64,000 nt of DNA from contig NZ_FCNU01000032.1 in NCBI RefSeq assembly GCF_001545115.1, forward strand, positions 310,001 through 374,000, in the 5' to 3' direction. Position 1 is the first letter of the stretch. Each line of letters begins with the position of its first letter. The translations under genes were made by a program, and so were the position numbers. The notes below the pieces were generated by a model, which did not search any database, was not told where the DNA came from, and saw only the letters and a list, made by a program, of their open reading frames with translations. Positions 26,543-35,909 of the stretch are shown in pieces. The stretch is from Candidatus Protochlamydia phocaeensis. GTDB lineage: Bacteria; Chlamydiota; Chlamydiia; Chlamydiales; Parachlamydiaceae.

Positions 26543-28381
26543 ATGAAAACTAATTTTAGTCCATTTTATCCTGAAATAAATTCTTTTGCTGTCTTTGAAG
26601 ACGACCTTAACTCAGCGGATATCGGCCTGCAGCCGGCCGTTCCCTGGCAAGGGCTATGCTTGGATGTGATCAGCCATCTTGCCTGCTTTTTCGATTTTCA
26701 AGATTTATTGCATTTCGAACAAGTGGAGAAGCGCCATTTATTGGCGACGCATGTGGCTTGGAAAGAGCTTAGAAAGAAGGATCATTTTCAATTTGATTGG
26801 TCGGAATGTCAAAGCCTTCCGAATAAAGAAAAATGGAATTATCTATTTGGCGCCATGCTCGTTCAAATACTGAGCATGCGGATTTTGTTTAGAGATCACG
26901 TTTGCCTGCCTTTAATGCGAGATACGTTGATGGCAATCAGAATGAGAGAACAATTTTCCTATATCATTAAGAATTCTACGCTATTAGGGACTTATTTATC
27001 GCAGAATCTGAAAGAGCTAAGCCATTCTTCATCCATTCAGAAGGACATTCTAGGAAAGCTAGATCTCAATGTGACTTCCCATCAGGAAGCAAAAATACCA
27101 GTCAATCGACTTTTTGGAGGAGACGTGTGCCTAGAAGGGCTGCAAGCCTTTATCAAATGGACAGCTTGTTTGAAACAACCCAATTCCCCTCCCTTAGTCT
27201 CTTTTGATATCGTCAAACAAACCCTGACTGAAGCAAGCGAGAAAGGCGCCACCTTCCCAAGCACCATTCTAGCTCGTTTTCAGCTGCCCTTGTCCACTCC
27301 TATTTTTGCTTCCGTTTATCTTGAGCTGCAGCAGGGGCTTGCCATACAAGCCGAGCGGCAAGGCGACTGCCGCGCTTTAATAGAGTTGGCCTCCCATTCT
27401 TCTCTGCCAAATTTAGAGAAACTGCATCAGCATAGCCAGCATCCTTGGCTTTTATTCCAATTAGCTTGCCACTATAGAGCAACAGATATCAAAAAAGCTG
27501 ATACCTTTTTCTCCCAATCCATCCTTGGATATGGCAAAAATAGTCCTCCACAGCTGTTATATAAAGCCGGCTTAAATAAATGCCACCTAAATAAAAAAGA
27601 GGAGGCCGCAGCCCTTTTCGAACAAGCTATTAAAGCGTATGGCCAAAATATTCCTCTAGACTTGCGATGCTGGGCTGCCCATGTCAATCACCTTCTCAAA
27701 AACTATCAAAAGGCCATTACTCTTTTAGAGGGCGTCCCGTTTCCTACGTTAAAGCCTAGATTTATTTGCTTAATCGGATTCTGTTATTTTCATCTTGGCA
27801 AATATGGGAAGGCTGAAGAGGCTTTTGAACTCTCTTTATCCATTTATGGCCCAAACGCTCCTATAGAAGCTTTGTGGGCAATATCACGCAATTTATACAA
27901 GCTCAAAAGATATAAGAAGGTTATCCTTTTGCTTAAAAAAGCAATAGGCATCTACAAGTCCCAAAACCAGCCTGTTTCCCCTAAAATATATTCCAAGCTG
28001 GCCGGTTGTTTATTTGAATTGCGCCAATACCGAAAAGCCTGCCCTTATTTCGAGAAAGCTGTTCAAGGCTATAAGTTCCAAGCGCCTTTTACTACTAATA
28101 TTAGATTACTCGAAAGGCAAGCGGCTAATCTGCTAAAGCTAAAGCGCTATCAGAAGGCTCTCCTTGTCTTTGAAAAAATCCTTGCGGTTCGCGGCACTCA
28201 AGTTTCTTATAGCGTGCTCTTAGATACATTAACAACCCTTTTAAATTTGAAAAAGGAAGCGGAAGCTGAACTCTTATTCAACCAAATCTTAGTCAGGCAC
28301 GGAACAGAAACTGCCGATGCATTGTGGCAAATGGCTCAGGAAAGGAAAGAATCCCAAAAAGGATGGCTTTGCTTTAAATAG
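26543..28381 (+). CDS. F-box-like protein with TPR repeats (candidate effector)
   Basis: A 612-residue protein without signal peptide. Residues of about 36-80 look like an F-box: LDVISHLACFFDFQDLLHFEQVEKRH, with the spaced Leu/Ile/Phe pattern and a following W. From about residue 300 to 600 there are seven or more TPR-like helix pairs (KADTFFSQSI, EAAALFEQAIKAYG, KAEEAFELSLSIYG, KACPYFEKAV, KALLVFEKIL). F-box proteins link targets to Skp1-Cullin ubiquitin ligases. A bacterium has no such ligase, so the protein should act in the host; TPRs would pick the target. Amoeba symbionts are known to carry many F-box genes. Secretion route is inferred. Confidence 0.8.
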   Translation: MKTNFSPFYPEINSFAVFEDDLNSADIGLQPAVPWQGLCLDVISHLACFFDFQDLLHFEQVEKRHLLATHVAWKELRKKDHFQFDWSECQSLPNKEKWNYLFGAMLVQILSMRILFRDHVCLPLMRDTLMAIRMREQFSYIIKNSTLLGTYLSQNLKELSHSSSIQKDILGKLDLNVTSHQEAKIPVNRLFGGDVCLEGLQAFIKWTACLKQPNSPPLVSFDIVKQTLTEASEKGATFPSTILARFQLPLSTPIFASVYLELQQGLAIQAERQGDCRALIELASHSSLPNLEKLHQHSQHPWLLFQLACHYRATDIKKADTFFSQSILGYGKNSPPQLLYKAGLNKCHLNKKEEAAALFEQAIKAYGQNIPLDLRCWAAHVNHLLKNYQKAITLLEGVPFPTLKPRFICLIGFCYFHLGKYGKAEEAFELSLSIYGPNAPIEALWAISRNLYKLKRYKKVILLLKKAIGIYKSQNQPVSPKIYSKLAGCLFELRQYRKACPYFEKAVQGYKFQAPFTTNIRLLERQAANLLKLKRYQKALLVFEKILAVRGTQVSYSVLLDTLTTLLNLKKEAEAELLFNQILVRHGTETADALWQMAQERKESQKGWLCFK

Positions 28382-28424
28382 CAAAGCTTAAATGAAAGCC
28401 ATCACATACCCACGCTTCATTAGC

Positions 28425-28458
28425 CCCTTCTTGCAGCCCTTCGGCCTGCAAGAAAGGG
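28425..28458. terminator. Hairpin between convergent genes
   Basis: Arms CCCTTCTTGCAG (28425-28436) and CTGCAAGAAAGGG (28446-28458) with a one-base bulge and a 9-nt loop. It separates the F-box gene end (28381) from the hydantoinase gene end (28475) and could serve both. No proper T-run. Confidence 0.55.
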
Positions 28459-28474
28459 TAAAAAAACTCAAAAA

Positions 28475-30031
28475 TCAATTTTTGATCTTTTTCTGCGGGC
28501 CTGCGGCGCGAATAATGACGCGCGCCATTTGATTGGGCAAATAAGGATAAGGTAAAATGTGCTGATCAATCAATCGCACCTTATCTGGATCTGCTCCTTG
28601 CTCAATGGCTTGCCGCACAGCCTGGCTTTTTAAAGACTCCAATGTAGCTTCTCGCTGGCTTAAGCTCACAACAGTATCAATGGTTGCAGCTATTTCAGAT
28701 AATGTCGCTCCATAAGCGTTGGCGACATCAAAATAAGAAGGCAAGAAGCAATTGTCAGGCATTTGTACACAGGAAAATAAGGTTGCTCCTCCTCCTACGA
28801 TAATCATTGGCAGATAATCATGCCCGCCCCGCATTGCGCAAGCAAGCTCGCTGACCTTGGCAAAGGCCTGCGAAAGGATGCGATTGGCTTGATCTCTTGT
28901 GAGGCCACTTCGCTCAGGATCTGCTTGATCGATGCAGAGACATCCGGTAACCAATGCAGCATCTGTCAAAGTCAGTTGATCGCCTCCAAAGGCTTTTGCC
29001 TTTTCCATCAATTCCCTTGCTACACTCCGCGGCCCAATTTGAAAAGCTTCCGCTTCCATCGATATGCAGCTTCCCCCTCCTAGCCCAATGGACAATACAT
29101 CGGGCATGGAAAAATTGAGGCGGACGCCGCCAATCAATGAGGTATTCAGGCTTCTTCTTGGGAATCCTTTTGAGACTAAGCCGACATCCGTTGAGGTTCC
29201 ACCAATATCGATCACAATAGCATTCGTTTGCTTGGCCAGCAAGGCGCCCCCTCTAAATGAATTGGTCGGACCGGCCGACATCGTCAAGACCGGATATTCA
29301 ATAGCCTGCTGAAGGGTCATCAAGCTTCCGTCATTTTGAGTAATAAACAAAGGGCTGTTCAATCCCAGATCCCGGCAAGCCGTTTGCAGAGAGCGGAAAC
29401 CTTGCGCCATGACTTTTTTTAAAGCAGCATTGAGAATGGTCGAATTCTCTCTTTCAATGAATCCGACTCCTCCAATTTCGCAAGAAAGAGAAATAGGCAT
29501 TTCTCCTTTTACATAATTTGCAACGCCTATTTCTTGCTCGCGGCTGAGAGGAGAAAAAACTCCAATAATTGCCAAACTTTCCGCTCCAAGCTTTCTCAGC
29601 TCTTCGATAGCGTTTGCTATTTGATCGGGCTTTAAATCTTTAATCGCCCTTCCATCGCACTCAAACCCGCCATCAATCGTTCGTGCTCCCGCCAAAACAG
29701 CCTGCTTAAGCTCTTTGGGCCACTGATAGCAAGAAGGAAGCGTTTGCGGCTGATGGCCTGCTAGGCGGATGACGCCCACGCGATAGAGTCCTTGACGCTG
29801 TAAAATAGCATTGATCGCATGCGTTGTCCCCAAAAAAACCCCTTGAACGGCAGAGGGATGGACAGCAGCTTGTTTCAATAAGGAAGCGACTGCCGTTTTG
29901 AATCCCTGGCTAATCTCCCGAGTGGTGGTCACTTTAACGCTTGCTATGATGGTTTGCTGATCGTTTACCAAAACAGCGTCAGTATTTGTCCCACCAATAT
30001 CAATTCCAATAGAAAATCTTTGGACTTTCAT
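28475..30031 (-). CDS. Hydantoinase/oxoprolinase A-type protein (HyuA family)
   Basis: A 518-residue ATP-dependent amidohydrolase of actin-like fold. The phosphate-binding loops IGIDIGGTNTDAVLV (N-terminus) and VIDIGGTSTDVGL (about residue 270) are present, with SAGPTNSFRGG just before the second. It is shorter than the roughly 690 residues of full HyuA/HydA, and no HyuB partner is in the window. It is the last gene of a four-gene operon, overlapping the DUF917 gene by 4 nt. HyuA-like + DUF917 pairs recur in bacteria; the substrate is unknown, probably a cyclic amide. Confidence 0.88.
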   Translation of the reverse strand: MKVQRFSIGIDIGGTNTDAVLVNDQQTIIASVKVTTTREISQGFKTAVASLLKQAAVHPSAVQGVFLGTTHAINAILQRQGLYRVGVIRLAGHQPQTLPSCYQWPKELKQAVLAGARTIDGGFECDGRAIKDLKPDQIANAIEELRKLGAESLAIIGVFSPLSREQEIGVANYVKGEMPISLSCEIGGVGFIERENSTILNAALKKVMAQGFRSLQTACRDLGLNSPLFITQNDGSLMTLQQAIEYPVLTMSAGPTNSFRGGALLAKQTNAIVIDIGGTSTDVGLVSKGFPRRSLNTSLIGGVRLNFSMPDVLSIGLGGGSCISMEAEAFQIGPRSVARELMEKAKAFGGDQLTLTDAALVTGCLCIDQADPERSGLTRDQANRILSQAFAKVSELACAMRGGHDYLPMIIVGGGATLFSCVQMPDNCFLPSYFDVANAYGATLSEIAATIDTVVSLSQREATLESLKSQAVRQAIEQGADPDKVRLIDQHILPYPYLPNQMARVIIRAAGPQKKIKN

Positions 30032-31092
30032 CGCTTTGCCTCATTTTGAATAGGTTGATAGCCGAATGAATAGCCAAAAGCGCGCGGCCCCACTAATTCT
30101 AGTCCGTGCGCCGACAGCCATGGAAGAGGAGAGGGAAAAGCCATGAGAACCACTTGCAGGCCATAGCGCAATCCTTCACTTGTAATAGGAGTAAAGCTCG
30201 TTTTCTCCAGCAGCACTAAAATATCCGGCGTCATGGCCAAAGGCCGGTCCTGCTGCAGGGCTACTAGATACTCATTCTGAAAAGAAATTCGAATTTTTCC
30301 TTCTTTCGCCAGCATTGTGGCGGTCCCCTTTAAGAATCCGCCTTCAACGGTCTGATCAACGTCAATTAAATTCCCCTCTGCCAACAGGCGGGCATCCCAC
30401 TGTTTTTCCAAAAGAGGAAATAAGTCGTTAGATCGATTATTAGCAATGGTTCTTCCCAATTGCATGGCTCGAGAAATGGAACTAGCTAGTGTTCCTTGCT
30501 TAGCCGCCAATCCATCCATTAGATAGAAAGCAGCCGCGCTGCTCGATCCCATCGCAACCGTCGCTGCGCGCGCAATCCGTTCTAATGACTCCGGACTGTC
30601 TGCGTGGATCATCAAGGAATTGCCCAAACTGTCGGCTTGAAAGGCAGGGCCTAAAGGCAAGCCGGCAAGATAGCACGTGCTCATTTGCAAAGCCGGAAAA
30701 GCCCGCCCGATCATATCGGCATCCAAAACGGGGATGCCCAACTGGCTGGCTGCAAAAAAAGGCGTCAAGGCGTTTGCTCCGCCGATTTCGGCAGCCATCA
30801 GCGCTGCCGGGGTTTTCCCTAAATTTTTTTTGATGGCATCTACAATGGCAAACAGCTCACGGCCGCTTGGAATTTTTTCTAGGCTGATTAAAGGGGCTCC
30901 CATGAATGTCACAGGAACGACAAGGTCCTCTTCATTTAGCTCTTCTAACGAGATTAAGTCGGGCAACCCATATTGTTCCACTTGATAGTCAATCATTGGC
31001 AAGACGTTGAAAGGATCCCCCCCTCCGCCAGACCCCAACACAGCACTACCTAGGGCCAAATTTGCCAAATCTTCTTTAGTCAATCGCTGCAT
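30028..31092 (-). CDS. DUF917 family protein
   Basis: A 354-residue protein. The N-terminal LTKEDLANLALGSAVLGSGGGGDP and the block MAAEIGGANALTPF are the family's markers. DUF917 proteins are regularly encoded next to hydantoinase A-type genes and are believed to work with them. Here the start overlaps the permease gene by 17 nt and the stop overlaps the hydantoinase gene by 4 nt. There is no membrane segment or signal peptide. Confidence 0.88.
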   Translation of the reverse strand: MQRLTKEDLANLALGSAVLGSGGGGDPFNVLPMIDYQVEQYGLPDLISLEELNEEDLVVPVTFMGAPLISLEKIPSGRELFAIVDAIKKNLGKTPAALMAAEIGGANALTPFFAASQLGIPVLDADMIGRAFPALQMSTCYLAGLPLGPAFQADSLGNSLMIHADSPESLERIARAATVAMGSSSAAAFYLMDGLAAKQGTLASSISRAMQLGRTIANNRSNDLFPLLEKQWDARLLAEGNLIDVDQTVEGGFLKGTATMLAKEGKIRISFQNEYLVALQQDRPLAMTPDILVLLEKTSFTPITSEGLRYGLQVVLMAFPSPLPWLSAHGLELVGPRAFGYSFGYQPIQNEAKR

Positions 31093-32287
31093 ATACTTTT
31101 CCTTTATTAAAATTTAAAAGCATCATATTTACAATCAAGGCCAGGAAGAAGGCATCCAAAAAAGCAATGGAAGATAGCTCCCACAGCTTAAGAAGCGAGC
31201 CGATCCCTCCCAGCAATCCTCCTGCCCATGCCAATAGGCAGTTTTTTTCGCTGACGGCCTTTCCTTGCCAGCTTTCCCACAGATAGCTTGATAACAAAAT
31301 GGCGCCGATGCTGCCTATCCCCAATCCCACAAGATTTAAAGACAGCTCTAAGTGCTCGGCAGGATTCAAGCAAGCAAGAAGCGTTCCTCCTATTCCCAGC
31401 ATCAGTACCCTTGCTTTAAACGTGAAAGAAGGAAAAACTATCTGCGAGCTGGCGACAGCTGAATAGAGATTGGCATTATTCGTCGTCCATCCAGCCAACA
31501 GAATAAATAGAGCCGTCCACATACTCCACCAAACACCCTGCCCGGCTTGCAGCACTTCAACGATTGTCTTAGCTTGGCCTTGGCAAGCCAAATAAACACC
31601 TGCCATTTCAATTACGGGTACGATAAGCCCATATAGAACAAGAATGCTGATATAGGCATCTTTAGGCGATTTAGCATGCCGAAAAAATGTCGGCAAATCG
31701 ATAACGGCCCCTAATTCAATCCCAAGGATAATTGCAAGCCCTTCCCAAATGGAAAAAGAAGGATTGTTTTCTTGAGGCTCGAATTCAACGCTCCAAAGCG
31801 CATATCCTACAGTTAAAATGAGCAAAGGCAGGCTAATGTCAGCTAGCCGATTAACAGCTTTGATCCCCTTGAGCATGAGCAAAGATAAAACCAATCCCAG
31901 CAAAGCATTTAGCAAATAGGAAGGACATTTTAGGCCCGCCTTAAGAGTAAAATGTTCCAATCCAAGGCTCATGAGATTGAGCTGAATGGCAAACCAGCCC
32001 ATCATAGATCCCATCAACGCTAACGCAAAAAGCTGGCTCCCTCTCTTGCCGAAATAACGCTTGGCTTGCTCAGCAGTGCTATTGCGATACGTGACGCTCA
32101 TGCGAGCCGAAATCAGTCCTAAAATAAGCAAAAGCGCATTGCCTATACCGATAATAGAGAAAGAAGCCCTCCACCCATATTTTTCGCATAGCAAGCTTCC
32201 AATGAAGATGACAGGCAGGCAGATGACTCCGCCGGCCTGAATGCTGAGCAGCTGCCTCCAGGATTGCAAGGTTTGTAAAGATTTCAT
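31076..32287 (-). CDS. NCS1-type nucleobase/hydantoin permease (CodB-like)
   Basis: A 403-residue inner-membrane protein with about 12 hydrophobic segments. It resembles cytosine permease CodB in length and in segments such as the glycine-rich first helix, MMGWFAIQLNLM and TLFILLAGWTTNNANLYSA. NCS1 permeases import nucleobases, allantoin or hydantoins. Its place in an operon with hydantoinase and DUF917 proteins makes a cyclic ureide or amide the likely cargo. It starts 13 nt after the upstream gene and overlaps the next by 17 nt. Confidence 0.88.
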   Translation of the reverse strand: MKSLQTLQSWRQLLSIQAGGVICLPVIFIGSLLCEKYGWRASFSIIGIGNALLLILGLISARMSVTYRNSTAEQAKRYFGKRGSQLFALALMGSMMGWFAIQLNLMSLGLEHFTLKAGLKCPSYLLNALLGLVLSLLMLKGIKAVNRLADISLPLLILTVGYALWSVEFEPQENNPSFSIWEGLAIILGIELGAVIDLPTFFRHAKSPKDAYISILVLYGLIVPVIEMAGVYLACQGQAKTIVEVLQAGQGVWWSMWTALFILLAGWTTNNANLYSAVASSQIVFPSFTFKARVLMLGIGGTLLACLNPAEHLELSLNLVGLGIGSIGAILLSSYLWESWQGKAVSEKNCLLAWAGGLLGGIGSLLKLWELSSIAFLDAFFLALIVNMMLLNFNKGKVYAAID

Positions 32288-32300
32288 CGTCTCTTCCCCT

Positions 32301-33509
32301 TTAAATATTATTTTTACTAAAGATGGAGCAGAAAACGTGCTGGATCAAAAATAGCTTTGGATTGCCTATCAAGCATCCCCATGCCTCTCCTCGTTCCTTA
32401 TAGGTTTGCCAAAAGGCTGTTGAAGGAAGCGCTTTGTCTTGCAGTTCGTTTGGATATTGCCTGTGAACAGCGGCATTGGCCAAAATGATCGCCACGGGAT
32501 CTTTTTTCAGGATCTTTTTCTTCCATTCTTGAGCAGCTAATGCCTCATCTGCGCGAACACAAATGCCTTCTATGGCAATAATGGCTTTATCCTCCTTCAA
32601 ATCCTCTACCGGCAAATAGCAGCCGGCTTCTGCATTGGGCTGAAATAACACGGACGTTTGCTGGGCGATTTTGACGATTTCCTGGCTTGCAGCCGCTAAC
32701 TTGGCCGTAAATTGCAAGCAGATGCCTTGGTTAAAGGCAAAGTTCATTAATGCCTCATAACTCCAAAACATGGGCAGTGTCGGCCAGCAAGTATTGTGTG
32801 CATAAATAAATGAAGAAGACAGCAAAGCTTCTATTTCTTCTTTGCGCGAAAGGACCGAAAATGAGGGAACGACTGTTTGCATTAGCCAACTAACGGATTG
32901 TTTAGCTAATTCTTGCCGTAGCTTGCTTTCTAAATTTGTTGCAAAGCAGGTCGTAATGGCCAAAGAGCCAAAAGCCTTGAGCTTCTTGGGATTGCCGCGT
33001 TCGTTAGAAAGAAAGGGCGAACTCTCCTTGGCTTCTTTGATTTCCTTGGTTTGAGTAAGAAGATAGGACTCTAAAATAAAAAATAGTGTCTCTTCACAAG
33101 AAAAATTCCAGTTTTCACACTTCAAGACTTCGCTCAACGATTTTCGCTCTCTCATCCATTGTTGCAGAGCTTTAGATTCTTTAATCGTCTCTATCTCTTT
33201 CCAAATGACTCGAACCCTTTCCATTTCCTCTAAGTAGATCTTAGCTAGACGGGGTTCATTCAAAATTGATTGAGCCAAGCAAGCAATTCGCACAGCTCGA
33301 ATCTGACAGGCATTTTCGCCAACTAAAGCATCAAACGCGCTCCAACGGCTTTGGCACAGTGCTTCTAGCGCTTTTTCTGTGGCGTAGAGCAAGAGTTGAT
33401 ACTCACTCAGCCCTTTCTTTAAATCGCCTCCAATCTTTTCTTCTGCTTTATAAGGCAGTAAATTGCTCAAATAATTTGTATTGATCGTAGATATAGCGTT
33501 AACCATCAT
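32301..33509 (-). CDS. Hypothetical protein heading the hydantoinase operon
   Basis: A 402-residue protein I do not recognise. It is Glu/Lys/Leu-rich and mostly helical, without signal peptide or transmembrane helix, and contains 12 or so cysteines spread along its length. The C-terminal part (GYCLP-like AGCYLPVEDLKEDKAI, IEGICVRADEALAAQEWKKK) does not recall a known enzyme. Only 13 nt separate it from the permease gene, so it is probably co-transcribed with it, yet nothing in it suggests amide metabolism. It may be an unrelated effector-like gene that shares the promoter. Confidence 0.65.
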   Translation of the reverse strand: MMVNAISTINTNYLSNLLPYKAEEKIGGDLKKGLSEYQLLLYATEKALEALCQSRWSAFDALVGENACQIRAVRIACLAQSILNEPRLAKIYLEEMERVRVIWKEIETIKESKALQQWMRERKSLSEVLKCENWNFSCEETLFFILESYLLTQTKEIKEAKESSPFLSNERGNPKKLKAFGSLAITTCFATNLESKLRQELAKQSVSWLMQTVVPSFSVLSRKEEIEALLSSSFIYAHNTCWPTLPMFWSYEALMNFAFNQGICLQFTAKLAAASQEIVKIAQQTSVLFQPNAEAGCYLPVEDLKEDKAIIAIEGICVRADEALAAQEWKKKILKKDPVAIILANAAVHRQYPNELQDKALPSTAFWQTYKERGEAWGCLIGNPKLFLIQHVFCSIFSKNNI

Positions 33510-33651
33510 AAAATCCTCAAAATAAAACTATTAAAATATAATAAACACAAACACCTGATAATCAAGTATTTAAAACTCAAAAAAGTATAAGCGGAAGCTA
33601 AGGTTTTAAGACCTTAAACGACCGACCAATCAAGGCGTACTCAGGAAAAAA

Positions 33652-33771
33652 TTAAGAATGATGGGAATGGCGATGGTGCCAAAAAGAAGGGAAGGAACAA
33701 GAAGGGAAGAAAAATGAAAAGGATAAAGCAGTCCTATCGCCTGCCTTTATAGAAGAGGGATTAGCTATCAT
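33652..33771 (-). CDS. Tiny Phe/His-rich ORF, copy 1
   Basis: A 39-residue ORF from ATG at 33771 to TAA at 33652 with GGAA 8-10 nt before the start. The C-terminal half (SFFFPSCSFPSFWHHRHSHHS) lines up without gaps with the end of the next ORF (SFLFIRSFLSFGHHHCHLHA): Phe/Ser pattern, then a His cluster, then stop. The N-terminal halves differ. Two copies that keep frame and stop suggest these are translated. Function unknown; metal binding by the histidines is a guess. Confidence 0.4.
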   Translation of the reverse strand: MIANPSSIKAGDRTALSFSFFFPSCSFPSFWHHRHSHHS

Positions 33772-33897
33772 AATAAAATTCCATTAACTAAACATTTAGA
33801 TAAACCATGTCTTTAACTAGGCAATAGCAACTAAAAGGGTCGCTAGCATAATTAAAGAGAACGAAAAACTATTTTAATACAGACTAAAACGGAGAAA

Positions 33898-34050
33898 TTA
33901 AGCGTGAAGATGGCAATGATGATGCCCAAAAGAAAGGAAAGAACGAATGAAAAGGAAAGATGCAAAAAGGGGACGTGTGCCGATTAAGCTGCAATCATCA
34001 AGCCAAGCTTGTTGAGTCAACTTTTCAGTAAAATTGATAAAATTAGACAT
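33898..34050 (-). CDS. Tiny Phe/His-rich ORF, copy 2
   Basis: A 50-residue ORF from ATG at 34050 to TAA at 33898. AAGAGG lies 5 nt before the start, a good ribosome-binding site. The N-terminus is MSNFINFTEKLTQQAW, the middle is hydrophobic and aromatic, and it ends GHHHCHLHA. It is a paralogue of the 33652 ORF through the last 20 or so residues. Both lie in the 722-nt interval between the hydantoinase operon and the 34232 gene, which otherwise holds nothing I can identify. Confidence 0.45.
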   Translation of the reverse strand: MSNFINFTEKLTQQAWLDDCSLIGTRPLFASFLFIRSFLSFGHHHCHLHA

Positions 34051-34231
34051 AAAAACCTCTTTTTCAGGGTATCGATTATATTAAAGCAAGCGAAAATTAA
34101 GTGGCAAGATTTTTTAACTTTTCATAAAATTCTTTAAAAATCAGATATTCTATATTATTAAAAATATCTTAATAATTTATTAACACAATTATCATTTAAT
34201 ATAATTAGGTTTATTTTAAATTTGAGTTTTT

Positions 34232-35653
34232 ATGAATCTCCCTATTTCACATTTAATTCCTCCCCCTAAAGACCCGCTAGATTCTTCGTCCTCGGGTGTA
34301 AAAGGAAAATGGGTTTATACAAACAAGCAAGTTTTTTATTCCACATCTCACAAACCTATCTCGGGACAAGGAAAAAAAATTGAAGTCTCGCTGCAGAAAG
34401 TTAAAAAGCTTTTACAAGAAGTAGATCCGCTTTCTTTAAAAGAAGGGGATATCGAATCTTTATCCGCATTAAAGGCTTTAGTTGGGGTTAAAGTTGAAAA
34501 ATATAACCAAAGCCATGGACGTATTTATAAATTCTTCTCCAGGTTGATTTACGGAGATGTCAACGCGTATAAAAATCAAATCATCAAATCTGTGGACAGC
34601 CTTTTGGAAAGGAACGCGTTAGAGAAAGAGGCGAGTTCAAAAATCTCAGAAGCGGAAAAAGATGCCTCAAAAATTGCGGAGGAAGTTGTCAAAAGCCCAA
34701 TAGAGAAGGAAGAATTGCCTCCTCTTTCAAGTTCTTTGCAAACACCTGAAAAGGCAGAATTTAAATCTCTTTATCAAGAATTTGCGCCTCAATTCGTTAA
34801 AGATTTTTTGCTTCCTTATATTACAGGGAAAATTCGCCCCGAGACAGAATCTAAAGACCGTCTTCCCATGATGGATAGATTGCTGAGCGAGCTAGAAAGG
34901 CAAAAGCAGGCGCCTTTATCGATTAACGAGAGAAAAGACATTGAACAACTGGCTTTAGACACTTATCTGCATGTGGCAATTGGCGGATTGTATGCCCATT
35001 TAAATAGAAACCATTCTCAAAAACCGATTGAAATCTACGCATATGGAAAGGAATTTACGAAAGAATTTCAAATGCTGCTTGATAGCTTGAAACCCTCTCT
35101 TATAAAGGACTTTCCCGCTCAAAATATCACCGATCAATACCTGGAAGAAATCGTAAAAAAAGCCTTAGTAAAATTTAATCAAGATGTTGAAGTCGATACA
35201 GCTATCGGAAATCCCGATGATCGATTTATAAAAGCTAAAGAAATTTTATCCGAAGAGAATATAACGAAATTAAGGCAGTTATATAAACAATATGCAGAAA
35301 ACTTAGAAGAATTAATCTTATTGGAAGAGAAAACTCCACGTGCCCGTATAGCATATGAGGAAGCTAAAAAATCTAAAAATTTGTTTTTAAATAGTAAAGA
35401 AAATCGCTTGGAATATGAGCGCTTATACTCAAAAATTAAAAATAATTATTTTAATTTATTATCCAAAAAACAAGAATCTCTAGAAAATCTAAATAAAATA
35501 AAAGAAGAAATAAATAAAATAGAAAGCAAAAAATTGTTTTTAGATCCCAAACAAAGTGAACAAGAAATCAAAACAATAGCAGACGCCGAATTGGCAAAAG
35601 CGCAAGAGTATAAAAGCAAGCGATTAAAGAAAAATGCCGAGCTCGGAGAATAA
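34232..35653 (+). CDS. Hypothetical coiled-coil protein, effector-like
   Basis: A 473-residue protein without known family. It begins MNLPISHLIPPPKDPLDSSSS, a Pro/Ser-rich disordered N-terminus with no signal peptide, similar in flavour to the start of the 39768 protein (MPLPIS). Residues of about 135-160 and 350-470 are highly charged Lys/Glu coiled coil. The upstream 100 nt are extremely AT-rich. The disordered, Ser/Pro-rich start, coiled-coil body and lone AT-rich promoter are common in type III effectors of chlamydiae, but this is only a profile. Confidence 0.7.
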   Translation: MNLPISHLIPPPKDPLDSSSSGVKGKWVYTNKQVFYSTSHKPISGQGKKIEVSLQKVKKLLQEVDPLSLKEGDIESLSALKALVGVKVEKYNQSHGRIYKFFSRLIYGDVNAYKNQIIKSVDSLLERNALEKEASSKISEAEKDASKIAEEVVKSPIEKEELPPLSSSLQTPEKAEFKSLYQEFAPQFVKDFLLPYITGKIRPETESKDRLPMMDRLLSELERQKQAPLSINERKDIEQLALDTYLHVAIGGLYAHLNRNHSQKPIEIYAYGKEFTKEFQMLLDSLKPSLIKDFPAQNITDQYLEEIVKKALVKFNQDVEVDTAIGNPDDRFIKAKEILSEENITKLRQLYKQYAENLEELILLEEKTPRARIAYEEAKKSKNLFLNSKENRLEYERLYSKIKNNYFNLLSKKQESLENLNKIKEEINKIESKKLFLDPKQSEQEIKTIADAELAKAQEYKSKRLKKNAELGE

Positions 35654-35831
35654 GAAGATGTCCTACAAAACTGCTAAGATTGTTTCTTGAATAGAAGGGA
35701 TTTAACATTCTCTGTAATCGCCATAAGCTATGCCACTCGCATGGCTTCTTTAGTCTAACAAGCCTTTTCTTATCTATACCATCCAAATTTGGGTTTAAAA
35801 AACCTTCCAAGAAAAGAGATTAAAAGCTTAA

Positions 35832-35909
35832 TAACTTGAGTTTAGCGTTTTTTTGCCCTTTGGACTGACGTGAAAGCTCGTGCAGATGAAAAATGGCAAA
35901 CTCAGGTTA
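35832..35909. repeat. Dispersed repeat family C, copy 2, with terminal inverted repeats
   Basis: Arms TAACTTGAGTTT (35832-35843) and AAACTCAGGTTA (35898-35909) enclose a 54-nt centre that matches 6541-6600. The right arm covers the stop codon of the MFS gene. In the minus-strand transcript the structure would form the end of the MFS message. Confidence 0.55.
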
